Shown piece by piece: positions 1-6,250 of a stretch of DNA of 8,437 nt. The stretch spans positions 1 through 8,437 of the forward strand of contig QQUM01000435.1 in NCBI GenBank assembly GCA_008501545.1. The letters are read 5' to 3'. Below the pieces are notes generated by a model that saw nothing but the letters and a program-made list of their open reading frames with translations, was not told the DNA's origin and made no database searches. Origin of the DNA: Calditrichota bacterium (GTDB taxonomy: Bacteria; Zhuqueibacterota; Zhuqueibacteria; Zhuqueibacterales; Geothermadaptataceae). The translations under genes and the position numbers were made by a program. Numbering within the stretch: the stretch's first letter is position 1; each line of letters begins with the position of its first letter.

Positions 1-180
1 AAACAGCTTATCCGGCAAACGCTGCAGCATATGAAGCAGACGGAATCGCCTAACGAAGTTATTTTACCTGAACTTACAAAAAAACAAATTATTACAGGGT
101 CTGGACTGCTTTTTATAATTTTCCTATTTGCACAGGTAATAGCTGTTAGTGCTATGGCTTATTTATTTAATGGTTTTTAA
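1..180 (+). CDS. C-terminal end of a membrane protein (5' end outside window)
   Basis: An open frame enters from the left edge and stops at TAA 178-180, leaving 59 visible residues. The first part is polar and basic (KQLIRQTLQHMKQ). About residues 30-56 form one strongly hydrophobic segment (around GLLFIIFLFAQVIAVSAMAYLF), and only three residues (NGF) follow it, so the protein ends with a membrane anchor. Polysaccharide chain-length determinants (Wzz/GumC family) often precede a CpsD-type ATPase and end in a transmembrane helix, so position favours that family. However, the proline-rich stretch usually seen before that helix is not clear, and an ATPase or other anchored protein of the locus is equally possible. 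The identity is therefore left open; that it is coding is supported by the frame, the stop and the following gene with its own ribosome site 43 bp later. Confidence 0.6.
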   Translation, partial: KQLIRQTLQHMKQTESPNEVILPELTKKQIITGSGLLFIIFLFAQVIAVSAMAYLFNGF

Positions 181-207
181 CAAACAAATGGCCTTCTATA
201 ACAATTC

Positions 208-212
208 AGGAG
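208..212 (+). promoter_or_regulatory. Ribosome binding site for the CpsD-like gene (GTG start)
   Basis: AGGAG lies 10 bases before the GTG at 223. No ATG in the same frame has comparable spacing, so this site supports GTG as the start codon. Confidence 0.6.
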
Positions 213-222
213 ATGCTTTGTA

Positions 223-1074
223 GTGGATTTAATCTATGAAGTTTTAAATAAATCAAGAGAAAAAAGTGCGGTTCCGACTGCAACACATGAAATACTGCAA
301 CAGATAGTAGATGAATCCGTGCAAAACGATTTTTTTCAAATTGCCACCCCTTTACCTTCTTTGCCATCTTTGCATGCAGTTGATATACAGCCGGAGCTTG
401 TAGTTGACGTTCGCACCATTGTAGAAAACATCTCCGTTGATGCTATAAAAAACAATGCCCAGGTTATCGGATTTACCAGCGCATTGGAGGGTGAGGGTGT
501 CACAACACTCGCCTCTGCAACAGCACAAATAATGGCCGAGAAATCGCTACCAGATGACCATTTTAGTACACCGGCCGATCAATGCAGGGAATTCGGCCAA
601 ATCACACAGCATGGCGTGCTCATTATTGACACCCAGTTCAGAAATCCGACGCTTCACCATGTATTCAACGATTCTCACGACTCAGGCCTGATCGACATCC
701 TGACACATAGAGCTTCTTTCTCACAGATTGTCCGAAAAGTGGAACAAACGAACATGAGCGCCCTCCTATTCGGCTCATACAACGGGCATTGGTCAGCGCC
801 TTACAGCAAGAATTTAAAAGCTGTTCTGCTCGAGATAAAATCTTGTTTTGAAACCATTATTTTGGATATGCCACCTGTGTTACAAAATTCCGCAAGCATT
901 GATATCAGCAGAAACTGCGACGGTGTTATAATCATAGTGCATGCAGGGAAAACAACATCAGAGCAGGTAAATGAAACAAAATCACGCCTGCAGGATTCCG
1001 GTGTACGAATAATCGGCACCATTTTAAACAGACATGGGAACGCGATCCCACAAGCATTATCAAAGCTAATATAG
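223..1074 (+). CDS. CpsD/BY-kinase-like P-loop ATPase with degenerate Walker A
   Basis: This 283-residue protein has the fold signature of the cytoplasmic tyrosine autokinases (CpsD/CapB/Wzc C-terminal domain, MinD/ParA superfamily) that control polysaccharide chain length. An N-terminal linker of about 75 residues precedes the ATPase core. The core has a Walker A region at residues 85-95 (TSALEGEGVTT), a Walker A' region at 132-142 (VLIIDTQFRNP), and Walker B at 211-218 (TIILDMPP). A family-typical stretch follows at 233-271 (DGVIIIVHAGKTT ... GTILNRH). The key residues are altered. The P-loop lysine of GEGK(S/T) is Val93 (GTC 499-501), and the second Asp of the usual DxD in Walker A' is Gln138; Asp136 and the Walker B Asp215 remain. 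The C-terminus (HGNAIPQALSKLI) lacks the tyrosine cluster of active kinases. The fold assignment is strong. Loss of ATP hydrolysis or kinase activity is an inference, which would leave a scaffold or regulator role. It follows a membrane-anchored protein, as kinase partners usually do. Confidence 0.85.
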   Translation: MDLIYEVLNKSREKSAVPTATHEILQQIVDESVQNDFFQIATPLPSLPSLHAVDIQPELVVDVRTIVENISVDAIKNNAQVIGFTSALEGEGVTTLASATAQIMAEKSLPDDHFSTPADQCREFGQITQHGVLIIDTQFRNPTLHHVFNDSHDSGLIDILTHRASFSQIVRKVEQTNMSALLFGSYNGHWSAPYSKNLKAVLLEIKSCFETIILDMPPVLQNSASIDISRNCDGVIIIVHAGKTTSEQVNETKSRLQDSGVRIIGTILNRHGNAIPQALSKLI

Positions 1075-1179
1075 GACGTTAGCTAAAACTCGGAAAGGGA
1101 TTTCGGGTGAAGATAAAATTAAAGTGCAAGGTTACAATCACCTGACAATCGCACATTCAAAAAGAAAGGGCAAATCATC

Positions 1180-1626
1180 ATGTCTTTTAAAAAAATTTTC
1201 GGTGCAATCAATCCCGAACCGCCCTTTATGCTGCGTTCAATAGATGCGATGCAAGCCATCCTCATTCGGGAGCGAGCTCGCGCCGATCGAAATTACCACC
1301 AGTTTTCAGTAATTGTTTTCGACCTCGGCAACGAGGCCAATAATGTGGTAACAATTAAAAAACTTGACCAATTTTTAAGCACGGGGCTGCGCACTATCGA
1401 TGAAGCCGGCTGGTTTGCCAAGAACCAGATCGGTATCATACTGCCCTATACGAGAGCCGGAGACGCGACCAAACTGGCAGAGAGAATTCAGGCTGGAATG
1501 AAAGATATCGCCCCACTTGATTCGCTGTGTATTTATAAGTATCCATCAGTTTGGCCTTTCAATAAGAAGTCGAAACAGAAAAATGTCGCAAGAAAACCCA
1601 AAAGAATTGCAAAACAACTTGCATAA
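1180..1626 (+). CDS. Small GGDEF-like domain protein lacking the GGDEF signature
   Basis: This 148-residue soluble protein starts at an ATG preceded by GAAAGG (1164-1169). Its layout matches a diguanylate cyclase domain. There is a helix with an ERARADR stretch (31-37) and a strand FSVIVFDLG (42-50), in which Asp48 falls where the first metal-binding Asp of GGDEF domains sits. Then come a long helix (about 58-76), GWFAKNQIGIILPYT (77-91), and a helix with GDATKLAERIQ (94-104). The segment 77-91 corresponds to the usual aRyGGDEFaillP.t, so GGDEF is replaced by Ala-Lys-Asn-Gln-Ile (residues 80-84, bases 1417-1431) and catalysis is not expected. The last conserved strand (SLCIYKYPS, 115-123) is followed by a lysine/arginine-rich tail (129-146). 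The domain assignment is by eye and moderately sure. The 27-bp spacing to the sugar transferase suggests co-translation and perhaps a partner or nucleotide-sensing role. A divergent, unrelated alpha/beta protein remains possible. Confidence 0.7.
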   Translation: MSFKKIFGAINPEPPFMLRSIDAMQAILIRERARADRNYHQFSVIVFDLGNEANNVVTIKKLDQFLSTGLRTIDEAGWFAKNQIGIILPYTRAGDATKLAERIQAGMKDIAPLDSLCIYKYPSVWPFNKKSKQKNVARKPKRIAKQLA

Positions 1627-1641
1627 AACAATCTACCAACC

Positions 1642-1646
1642 GGAGG
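1642..1646 (+). promoter_or_regulatory. Ribosome binding site that selects ATG 1654 over GTG 1651
   Basis: GGAGG ends 7 bases before the ATG at 1654 and only 4 bases before the GTG at 1651 in the same frame. The normal spacing favours ATG 1654 as the sugar transferase start. Confidence 0.7.
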
Positions 1647-1653
1647 ACTTGTG

Positions 1654-2352
1654 ATGAACGCATGGAAAAAGACCTATCCCGAAAGCGAGAAAGAATCAAC
1701 TGGAGCGCTCGCTGCATGTAGCTATGGGAGTTTGGAGTCTTTTCTGGTTGCCCCGGTTCCCTGGTGGAAGCGTCCATTGGATTTGTTTGGCGCTTCAATC
1801 GCGCTCGTCCTTCTCATGCCGTTGTTTCTCCTTTTTTATATCCTCGTAAAAATTCTCTCTCCCGGGCCTGCATTCTTCAAACAGGAAAGAACAGGTTACC
1901 TGGGCAAACCTTTCAAAATTTGGAAATTTAGGACTATGCACGCTAATGCAGACAGCGCCCTGCATCAGCAGAGATGTCGCAATTCCATTTTAAATGATTC
2001 AGAGTTGAATAAAGTAGAGAATGATCCAAGAATTTTTCCTTTCGGCAGCTTTTTGCGACGAAGCTGTATTGATGAGCTTCCACAATTGTTCAATGTGTTA
2101 AGAGGAGAAATGAGCTTGGTCGGGCCACGGCCTGAACTACCCTACGCCATTGACGAATACCAACGCTGGCACTGTGCCCGCCTGAATGTGCTGCCGGGCA
2201 TGACCGGTTTATGGCAGATTAATGGGAAAAATAAAACGACATTCACCGAGATGATTCGATACGATATCGGTTACGGAAAAGAGTTATCTTTTAAATTGGA
2301 GATGAAAATTCTGCTGCTCACGATTCCGGCAATTATCAAACTAACGCAGTAG
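1654..2352 (+). CDS. Polyprenyl-phosphate sugar-1-phosphate transferase (bacterial sugar transferase, PF02397 type)
   Basis: This 232-residue priming enzyme would move a sugar 1-phosphate from a nucleotide sugar to undecaprenyl phosphate at the inner membrane, starting repeat-unit assembly. The catalytic domain is complete. It has the entry motif WWKRPLDLFGASIAL (37-51) and one hydrophobic membrane-embedded helix (about 44-68, ending in SPGPAFF). Next are KIWKFRTM (88-95), NDPRIFPFGSFLRR (123-136), and the catalytic Asp140-Glu141 in CIDELPQLFNVLRGEMSLVGPRPE. PGMTGLWQINGKN (181-193) and a hydrophobic C-terminus close the protein. The single N-terminal membrane helix and short length mark the minimal, monotopic form (ExoY/PglC-like) rather than the long five-helix WcaJ/WbaP form. 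The sugar (hexose or N-acetylhexosamine) cannot be read from the sequence. A GTG at 1651 is an alternative start but sits too close to the ribosome site. Confidence 0.93.
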   Translation: MNAWKKTYPESEKESTGALAACSYGSLESFLVAPVPWWKRPLDLFGASIALVLLMPLFLLFYILVKILSPGPAFFKQERTGYLGKPFKIWKFRTMHANADSALHQQRCRNSILNDSELNKVENDPRIFPFGSFLRRSCIDELPQLFNVLRGEMSLVGPRPELPYAIDEYQRWHCARLNVLPGMTGLWQINGKNKTTFTEMIRYDIGYGKELSFKLEMKILLLTIPAIIKLTQ

Positions 2353-2369
2353 GAATTACACGACCGCTG

Positions 2370-2388
2370 ATATGTATCAATTACATAT
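2370..2388 (+). repeat. Small AT-only inverted repeat between genes
   Basis: ATATGTA (2370-2376) and TACATAT (2382-2388) form a perfect 7-bp inverted repeat around a 5-base loop in the 73-bp gap after the sugar transferase. The stem has only one G-C pair and no T-run follows, so it is not a convincing terminator. It could be an operator-type palindrome or chance in AT-rich DNA. Confidence 0.3.
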
Positions 2389-2425
2389 AACTATTAATGA
2401 TTAAGTATATGGAGAGGAGATTTAA

Positions 2426-3490
2426 ATGGTAAGACTTGGAATCGTCGGTCTGGGATACTGGGGTCCAAATTTTGAGCGGACTTTCACAAATCTGCAGGAC
2501 TCGAAAATTATGGCTGTTTGTGATTTAAATGAAGACCGGCTGCGGTATGCTGAAGGAAAAATCCCCGGTGTCTTTGCGACACAAAGCGTTGACGATATGT
2601 TGGATAAAAACAGTATCGATGCTGTCATTATTTCAACACCAACAAAAACACATTTTGAGATTGCAAAAAAAGTACTTGAAGCCGGGCTACATGTTTTTGT
2701 TGAGAAACCATTGGCAACTTCGACACAAGAATGCCAATTATTGGTCGATCTGGCGGAGAAACAAAGAAAAATCTTATTTGTTGGTCATCTCTTTTTATAC
2801 AACACGGCTGTAAAAAAGATGAAAGAGCTTGTCACCAGTGGTGATTTGGGCAATATTTGTTATATCAATTCTCAACGCCTTAATTTGGGCCCTATCCGCC
2901 AGGATGTAAATGCTTTGTGGGACCTGGCGCCACACGATATCTCAATCATACTTGATTTTATTGGACGCTTACCTGTTTCGGTCAATTGCCAGGGATTGGC
3001 TTATCTCAGTGAGGATGTGCACGACGTCTGCACATTGACTATGCATTTTGAACCCAAGTGCATGGCAATAATTAATGTGAGCTGGCTTGATCCCAGCAAA
3101 TCACGGTTGATGACAATCGTCGGTGAAAAAAAGATGGCGACCTTCAATGACATGGAGCCACTTGAAAAAATAAGGGTTTTCAACAAACGAGTTGAAGCGC
3201 CTTCATACACCGACTCTTTTGGTGAATTCCAGTTCAGTTTTCAGTATGGTGATACAACGACACCCTGGTTGAATCAAGTTGAGCCATTGAAAACTGAATG
3301 CCAACATTTCCTCGATTGCGTACAAAACAAAACGAATCCGTTGACCGATGGGCAAAACGGCTTGCAGGTTGTGAAAGTATTGGAAGCAGCTGAAATATCC
3401 CTTCATAATCATGGGAAAAAGGTCATGTTAGAAGATATCAAACATTTTTCTCCGGCAGATGCGAACGTCTTTGTGGAACAATTCATATAG
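2426..3490 (+). CDS. Gfo/Idh/MocA-family sugar-nucleotide oxidoreductase
   Basis: This 354-residue protein would be an NAD(P)-dependent dehydrogenase acting on a sugar or nucleotide sugar in the cytoplasm. A Rossmann domain opens at the N-terminus with GIVGLGYWG (5-13, dinucleotide-binding GxGxxG at 8-13). An acidic Asp33 ends the second strand (AVCDLN). Next come ISTPTKTH (69-76) and the family hallmark EKP (93-95, in HVFVEKPLA). The C-terminal domain carries the catalytic-type motif WDLAPHDISI (165-174), with Asp166 and His170. The start is backed by a strong ribosome site (GGAGAGGAGA, 2411-2420). The closest functional comparison is WlbA/WbpB, which makes the 3-keto nucleotide sugar for a partner aminotransferase, and a DegT-type aminotransferase follows after 18 bp. 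The substrate is inferred from this pairing, not seen. Length is normal for the family. Confidence 0.9.
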   Translation: MVRLGIVGLGYWGPNFERTFTNLQDSKIMAVCDLNEDRLRYAEGKIPGVFATQSVDDMLDKNSIDAVIISTPTKTHFEIAKKVLEAGLHVFVEKPLATSTQECQLLVDLAEKQRKILFVGHLFLYNTAVKKMKELVTSGDLGNICYINSQRLNLGPIRQDVNALWDLAPHDISIILDFIGRLPVSVNCQGLAYLSEDVHDVCTLTMHFEPKCMAIINVSWLDPSKSRLMTIVGEKKMATFNDMEPLEKIRVFNKRVEAPSYTDSFGEFQFSFQYGDTTTPWLNQVEPLKTECQHFLDCVQNKTNPLTDGQNGLQVVKVLEAAEISLHNHGKKVMLEDIKHFSPADANVFVEQFI

Positions 3491-3508
3491 ATTGAAAGGA
3501 AATATAAA

Positions 3509-4624
3509 ATGAACGTACCATTTGTTGATCTTGTTTCCCAATACCAGGGTCTTAAAGATCAGATAGTACCTGCCCTGGAAAACATCATGGGGAAAGCGCA
3601 ATTCATTATGGGGCAAGATATGCGGTTGTTCGAACAGGAATTTGCAACCTATTGTACAACTGAATATGCAATCAGTGTCGATTCCGGCACCTCGGCACTG
3701 GAGCTAACCTTGCGTGCTTTCAATATTGGCGCGGGAGACGAAGTGATAACTGTCGCCAACACATTTATTGCGACCACATTGGCGATTTCTGCAACGGGAG
3801 CAAAACCTGTACTCGTCGACATCAATCCTGAAACATACAATATCGATGCAACGAAGATTGAAGCGGCTATTACCAGGCGCACGCGGGCTATCATGCCGGT
3901 GCATCTCTACGGCCAACCCGCCGATATGGATGCCATCACCAAAATTGCTAGAAACCATGATTTGCTGGTGATTGAAGATGCATGCCAGGCACACGGTGCA
4001 CAATACAAAGGCCGTCTCACTGGTTCGTTGGGCGATGCGGCTGCTTTCAGTTTTTATCCTGGAAAAAATCTTGGAGCTTACGGCGATGGCGGTGCAGTTG
4101 TCACCAATAATGCCAAAGTCGCTGAAAGACTAACACTGTTGCGTGATTATGGACAAAAACAAAAATACCAACATTTGATTAAAGGCTACAATCGCCGGCT
4201 GGATACTTTACAGGCAGCAGTCTTACGCGCCAAATTACCGCACCTGAACGATTGGAACTCGGCGCGGCGCCAGTGTGCTGCCAGGTACAATGAAGAGCTG
4301 AAGGACAGCGATGTTGTATTGCCTGTCGATGCTGATTTTGCTGAGTCTGTTTATCACCTCTATGTCATTCGGGTGCAAAAGAGAGATCAGCTTCTTGCCC
4401 ATTTACAAAGCAAAGGAGTATCAGCCGGAATTCATTATCCAATACCGATCCACATGCAACCGGCATATGAAGACCTGGGATATCAAAAAGGAGATTTTCC
4501 GATTACAGAAAAATTTGCTGATGAGATTATCTCATTGCCCATGTATGCCGAGCTCGGCAAAGATCAGATCACTTATGTTGTGAGTACAATTAATGAATTT
4601 ATAAATAATCAGCCACGTTCGTAG
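3509..4624 (+). CDS. DegT/DnrJ/EryC1/StrS PLP-dependent sugar aminotransferase
   Basis: This 371-residue protein would transfer an amino group (usually from glutamate) to a keto nucleotide sugar. Family features appear in order. [10 protein letters not shown] (3-12) is the N-terminal strand, and [11 protein letters not shown] (56-66) is the cofactor-phosphate loop. [10 protein letters not shown] (155-164) has Asp157, which pairs with the pyridine nitrogen. [20 protein letters not shown] (178-197) has the Schiff-base Lys186, and [14 protein letters not shown] (226-239) follows. [14 protein letters not shown] (307-320) forms the C-terminal substrate wall. The FYPGKNLGA form of the lysine motif resembles 3-keto-sugar aminotransferases such as FdtB, QdtB and DesV, which fits pairing with the upstream Gfo/Idh/MocA enzyme. 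A ribosome site GAAAGGA (3494-3500) sits 8 bases before the ATG. No sugar N-acyltransferase follows directly, so the final amino sugar cannot be named. Confidence 0.93.
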   Translation: MNVPFVDLVSQYQGLKDQIVPALENIMGKAQFIMGQDMRLFEQEFATYCTTEYAISVDSGTSALELTLRAFNIGAGDEVITVANTFIATTLAISATGAKPVLVDINPETYNIDATKIEAAITRRTRAIMPVHLYGQPADMDAITKIARNHDLLVIEDACQAHGAQYKGRLTGSLGDAAAFSFYPGKNLGAYGDGGAVVTNNAKVAERLTLLRDYGQKQKYQHLIKGYNRRLDTLQAAVLRAKLPHLNDWNSARRQCAARYNEELKDSDVVLPVDADFAESVYHLYVIRVQKRDQLLAHLQSKGVSAGIHYPIPIHMQPAYEDLGYQKGDFPITEKFADEIISLPMYAELGKDQITYVVSTINEFINNQPRS

Positions 4625-4641
4625 ACTGCTTTTTCATTTTT

Positions 4642-4728
4642 ATTAGAGTTCATCCGGAAACGTCATATCCCGGCTCTTTTTCAAAGTTCAAGGATGATAA
4701 AGGGATGCGTTTTCGGATAGACTCTAAT
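4642..4728. repeat. Long imperfect palindrome in the 141-bp gap (possible MITE-like or REP-like repeat)
   Basis: The outer arms 4642-4662 (starts ATTAGAGTTCATCCGG) and 4708-4728 (ends CGGATAGACTCTAAT) are inverted copies over 21 bases: 18 Watson-Crick pairs, two G-U type pairs in RNA, and one mismatch. Pairing continues inward, with bulges, through CAT..CCC (4664-4671) and GGGATG (4702-4707), leaving about 30 bases at the tip. No T-run follows on either strand; the T-rich tract lies before it (4630-4641). The ends can be read as TA-GAG...CTC-TA, which would suit an element inserted at a TA dinucleotide, but a palindrome gives this symmetry trivially. The stem is evident in the sequence. Whether it is a repeat copy, an mRNA-stabilising hairpin or an attenuator cannot be told from one copy. 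Confidence 0.75.
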
Positions 4729-4765
4729 TAACCTAAATCATTTACAAAGGTTCGTATATAAACTA

Positions 4766-6250
4766 ATGCATGCGCTTTCATCCAAAATGAAAATTCAATC
4801 CCGGCCTATCGCTTTGCGTTTAAATGGTTCGAGCTTGCAATGGCTTCTGGCCGGTGGAACAGGACTTGTTCTTGGCTTTGCGACGGTTATCATTGCAGAC
4901 ATGCCTGCAAAAATTGGTATGCTGATTTTCATCGCCTGTCTATTTCTATTTACTGCAATTGTTTATGGAGATCTACGAAAGCTCCTGCTTCTCGTGGTTT
5001 TCTTTGACATTCCTTTTCCACTTGATGTAGTTTTGGGAATTCGTGAGGATGTAGAGGCGCTTGGGGCCCTCGGTGGTTGGAACATATCTGTCACAACAAT
5101 TGCACTCAGTATTCTCTATTTACAATGGTTCATGGAATTACTTGTGAAAAATCGGGTGAGCGGAGATACGCCCCTTCTGCAAGCTTGTTTACCATTAACA
5201 TTTTATGTAGGAATCGTTTTTTTATCCAGTTTTGCTGCAATTGATATGCAGCTTTCATTCTACCGTTGTTTCCTGCTCCTGCAAATATTCCTTCTTTTTA
5301 TTTACATTGTTGGAACAGTTCGGTCTAAAGATGACGTGCTGTTCATACTTACTGTGCTTTTAATTGGCATCCTGCTTCAAAGCATTACTATTTTGGGATT
5401 ATATAAAATTGGACATACTATTGACTTTGCAGGACTTAAAGGGACTGTCCACCCTGGTCCGCGTATAGGTGGAACCCTTCAGGCACCAAATGCCGCAGGT
5501 AGTTATTTGAGTTTTTTGTTGATTCCGGCTATGAGCATGATGCTGCTAAAAATTTCGAAATCCCTTCGGTTGTTAGCGGGTATCTCAATTGGTCTTGGAA
5601 TTATTGCATTAACACTGACACTCTCCAGGGGTGGAATGATTGCATTTACAGTTTCAGCAGGTCTTTTCTTTTTTATTGCCTGGACTCGAGGATGGATTAG
5701 TTTAAAAATTCCGCTCATTCTCCTGGGTTTATGCACTGTATTATTATTGCCATGGTACGACGTTTTAATAGCGCGTCTTTTAGGTGATGATGCCGGTTCA
5801 GCGCAATCACGAATTCCCATGATGAAACTGGCCATGAGGATTATCGCAGATAATCCCTTTGGAGGCGTCGGCGTAAACAATTATTCCATCGTGATGCAGC
5901 AATATATTACAACAAGTCTTCGTGGGATGTGGCTTTATGCAGTACACAATAAATACCTGATGGTCTGGGCAGAACTTGGTACTTTTGGAATCCTGGCATT
6001 CATTGGTTTCCTGAGTTCAGGTATTCGACGTGCATGGCGAGCTTCGAAATTGGAAAATACTTTATTTGCAGTACCGGCACTGGGTATAATGACTTCAATT
6101 ATTGGGCATATGGTGCATATGCTCGTTGATACGTTTAATAGCCGTCCGATCGTGCAAATGCTCTGGATAAGCGTTGCCCTTGTTACAGCCATGCTTATCA
6201 TTGAAAAAGATAGTTTGAAGCACTCGGAAAATGACAGGAGCAATGAATGA
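4766..6250 (+). CDS. O-antigen ligase/polymerase-type multispanning membrane protein (Wzy_C/WaaL family)
   Basis: This 494-residue integral membrane protein would join lipid-linked repeat units, either as polymerase (Wzy) or as ligase (WaaL) to a final acceptor, on the outer face of the inner membrane. About 12-14 hydrophobic segments are visible (for example near 27-46, 50-67, 109-126, 142-159, 167-183, 189-211, 244-262, 269-286, 291-306, 314-331, 404-420, 434-452, 462-479). Family marks are RIGGTLQAPNAAGSYLSF (233-250), the LSRGG motif (286-290) and the soluble loop about 332-395. RIPMMKLAMRIIADNPFGGVG (349-369) and HNKYLMVWAELGTFGIL (394-410) complete the set. Sequence alone does not separate polymerase from ligase. 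The ribosome site is poor: AAAGG (4746-4750) is 15 bases from the ATG, so a different start (for example Met8 at 4787) cannot be excluded. It overlaps the deacetylase gene by four bases. Confidence 0.88.
   Translation: MHALSSKMKIQSRPIALRLNGSSLQWLLAGGTGLVLGFATVIIADMPAKIGMLIFIACLFLFTAIVYGDLRKLLLLVVFFDIPFPLDVVLGIREDVEALGALGGWNISVTTIALSILYLQWFMELLVKNRVSGDTPLLQACLPLTFYVGIVFLSSFAAIDMQLSFYRCFLLLQIFLLFIYIVGTVRSKDDVLFILTVLLIGILLQSITILGLYKIGHTIDFAGLKGTVHPGPRIGGTLQAPNAAGSYLSFLLIPAMSMMLLKISKSLRLLAGISIGLGIIALTLTLSRGGMIAFTVSAGLFFFIAWTRGWISLKIPLILLGLCTVLLLPWYDVLIARLLGDDAGSAQSRIPMMKLAMRIIADNPFGGVGVNNYSIVMQQYITTSLRGMWLYAVHNKYLMVWAELGTFGILAFIGFLSSGIRRAWRASKLENTLFAVPALGIMTSIIGHMVHMLVDTFNSRPIVQMLWISVALVTAMLIIEKDSLKHSENDRSNE
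6236..6250 (+). promoter_or_regulatory. Ribosome site and ATGA start/stop overlap coupling ligase and deacetylase
   Basis: AGGAG (6236-6240) lies inside the last codons of the ligase gene, 6 bases before the deacetylase ATG (6247). That ATG overlaps the ligase stop TGA (6248-6250). This is a classic translational coupling arrangement. Confidence 0.75.

Noticed and set aside
1107..1145. A 12-codon GTG open frame after a GGAAAGGG stretch, in the gap before the GGDEF-like gene.
   Set aside because: Too short, no recognisable attenuator hairpin or regulatory codon run follows, and AT-rich gaps give such frames by chance.
3704..4003. A 99-codon minus-strand open frame (and others at 801-1022, 5503-5880, 5935-6243).
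   Set aside because: Each lies inside a well-supported + strand gene with clear family motifs; their translations are low-complexity shadows with no domain signs.
4642..4728. Reading the palindrome as a Rho-independent terminator for the aminotransferase gene.
   Set aside because: No T-run follows the stem on either strand and the tip is about 30 bases or more; it was kept as a repeat/structure instead.
4741..4762. TTTACA with TATATA/TATAAA as a promoter for the ligase gene.
   Set aside because: Spacing between the boxes is about 8-10 bases and the putative -10 runs almost into the start codon, so it does not fit a sigma-70 promoter.
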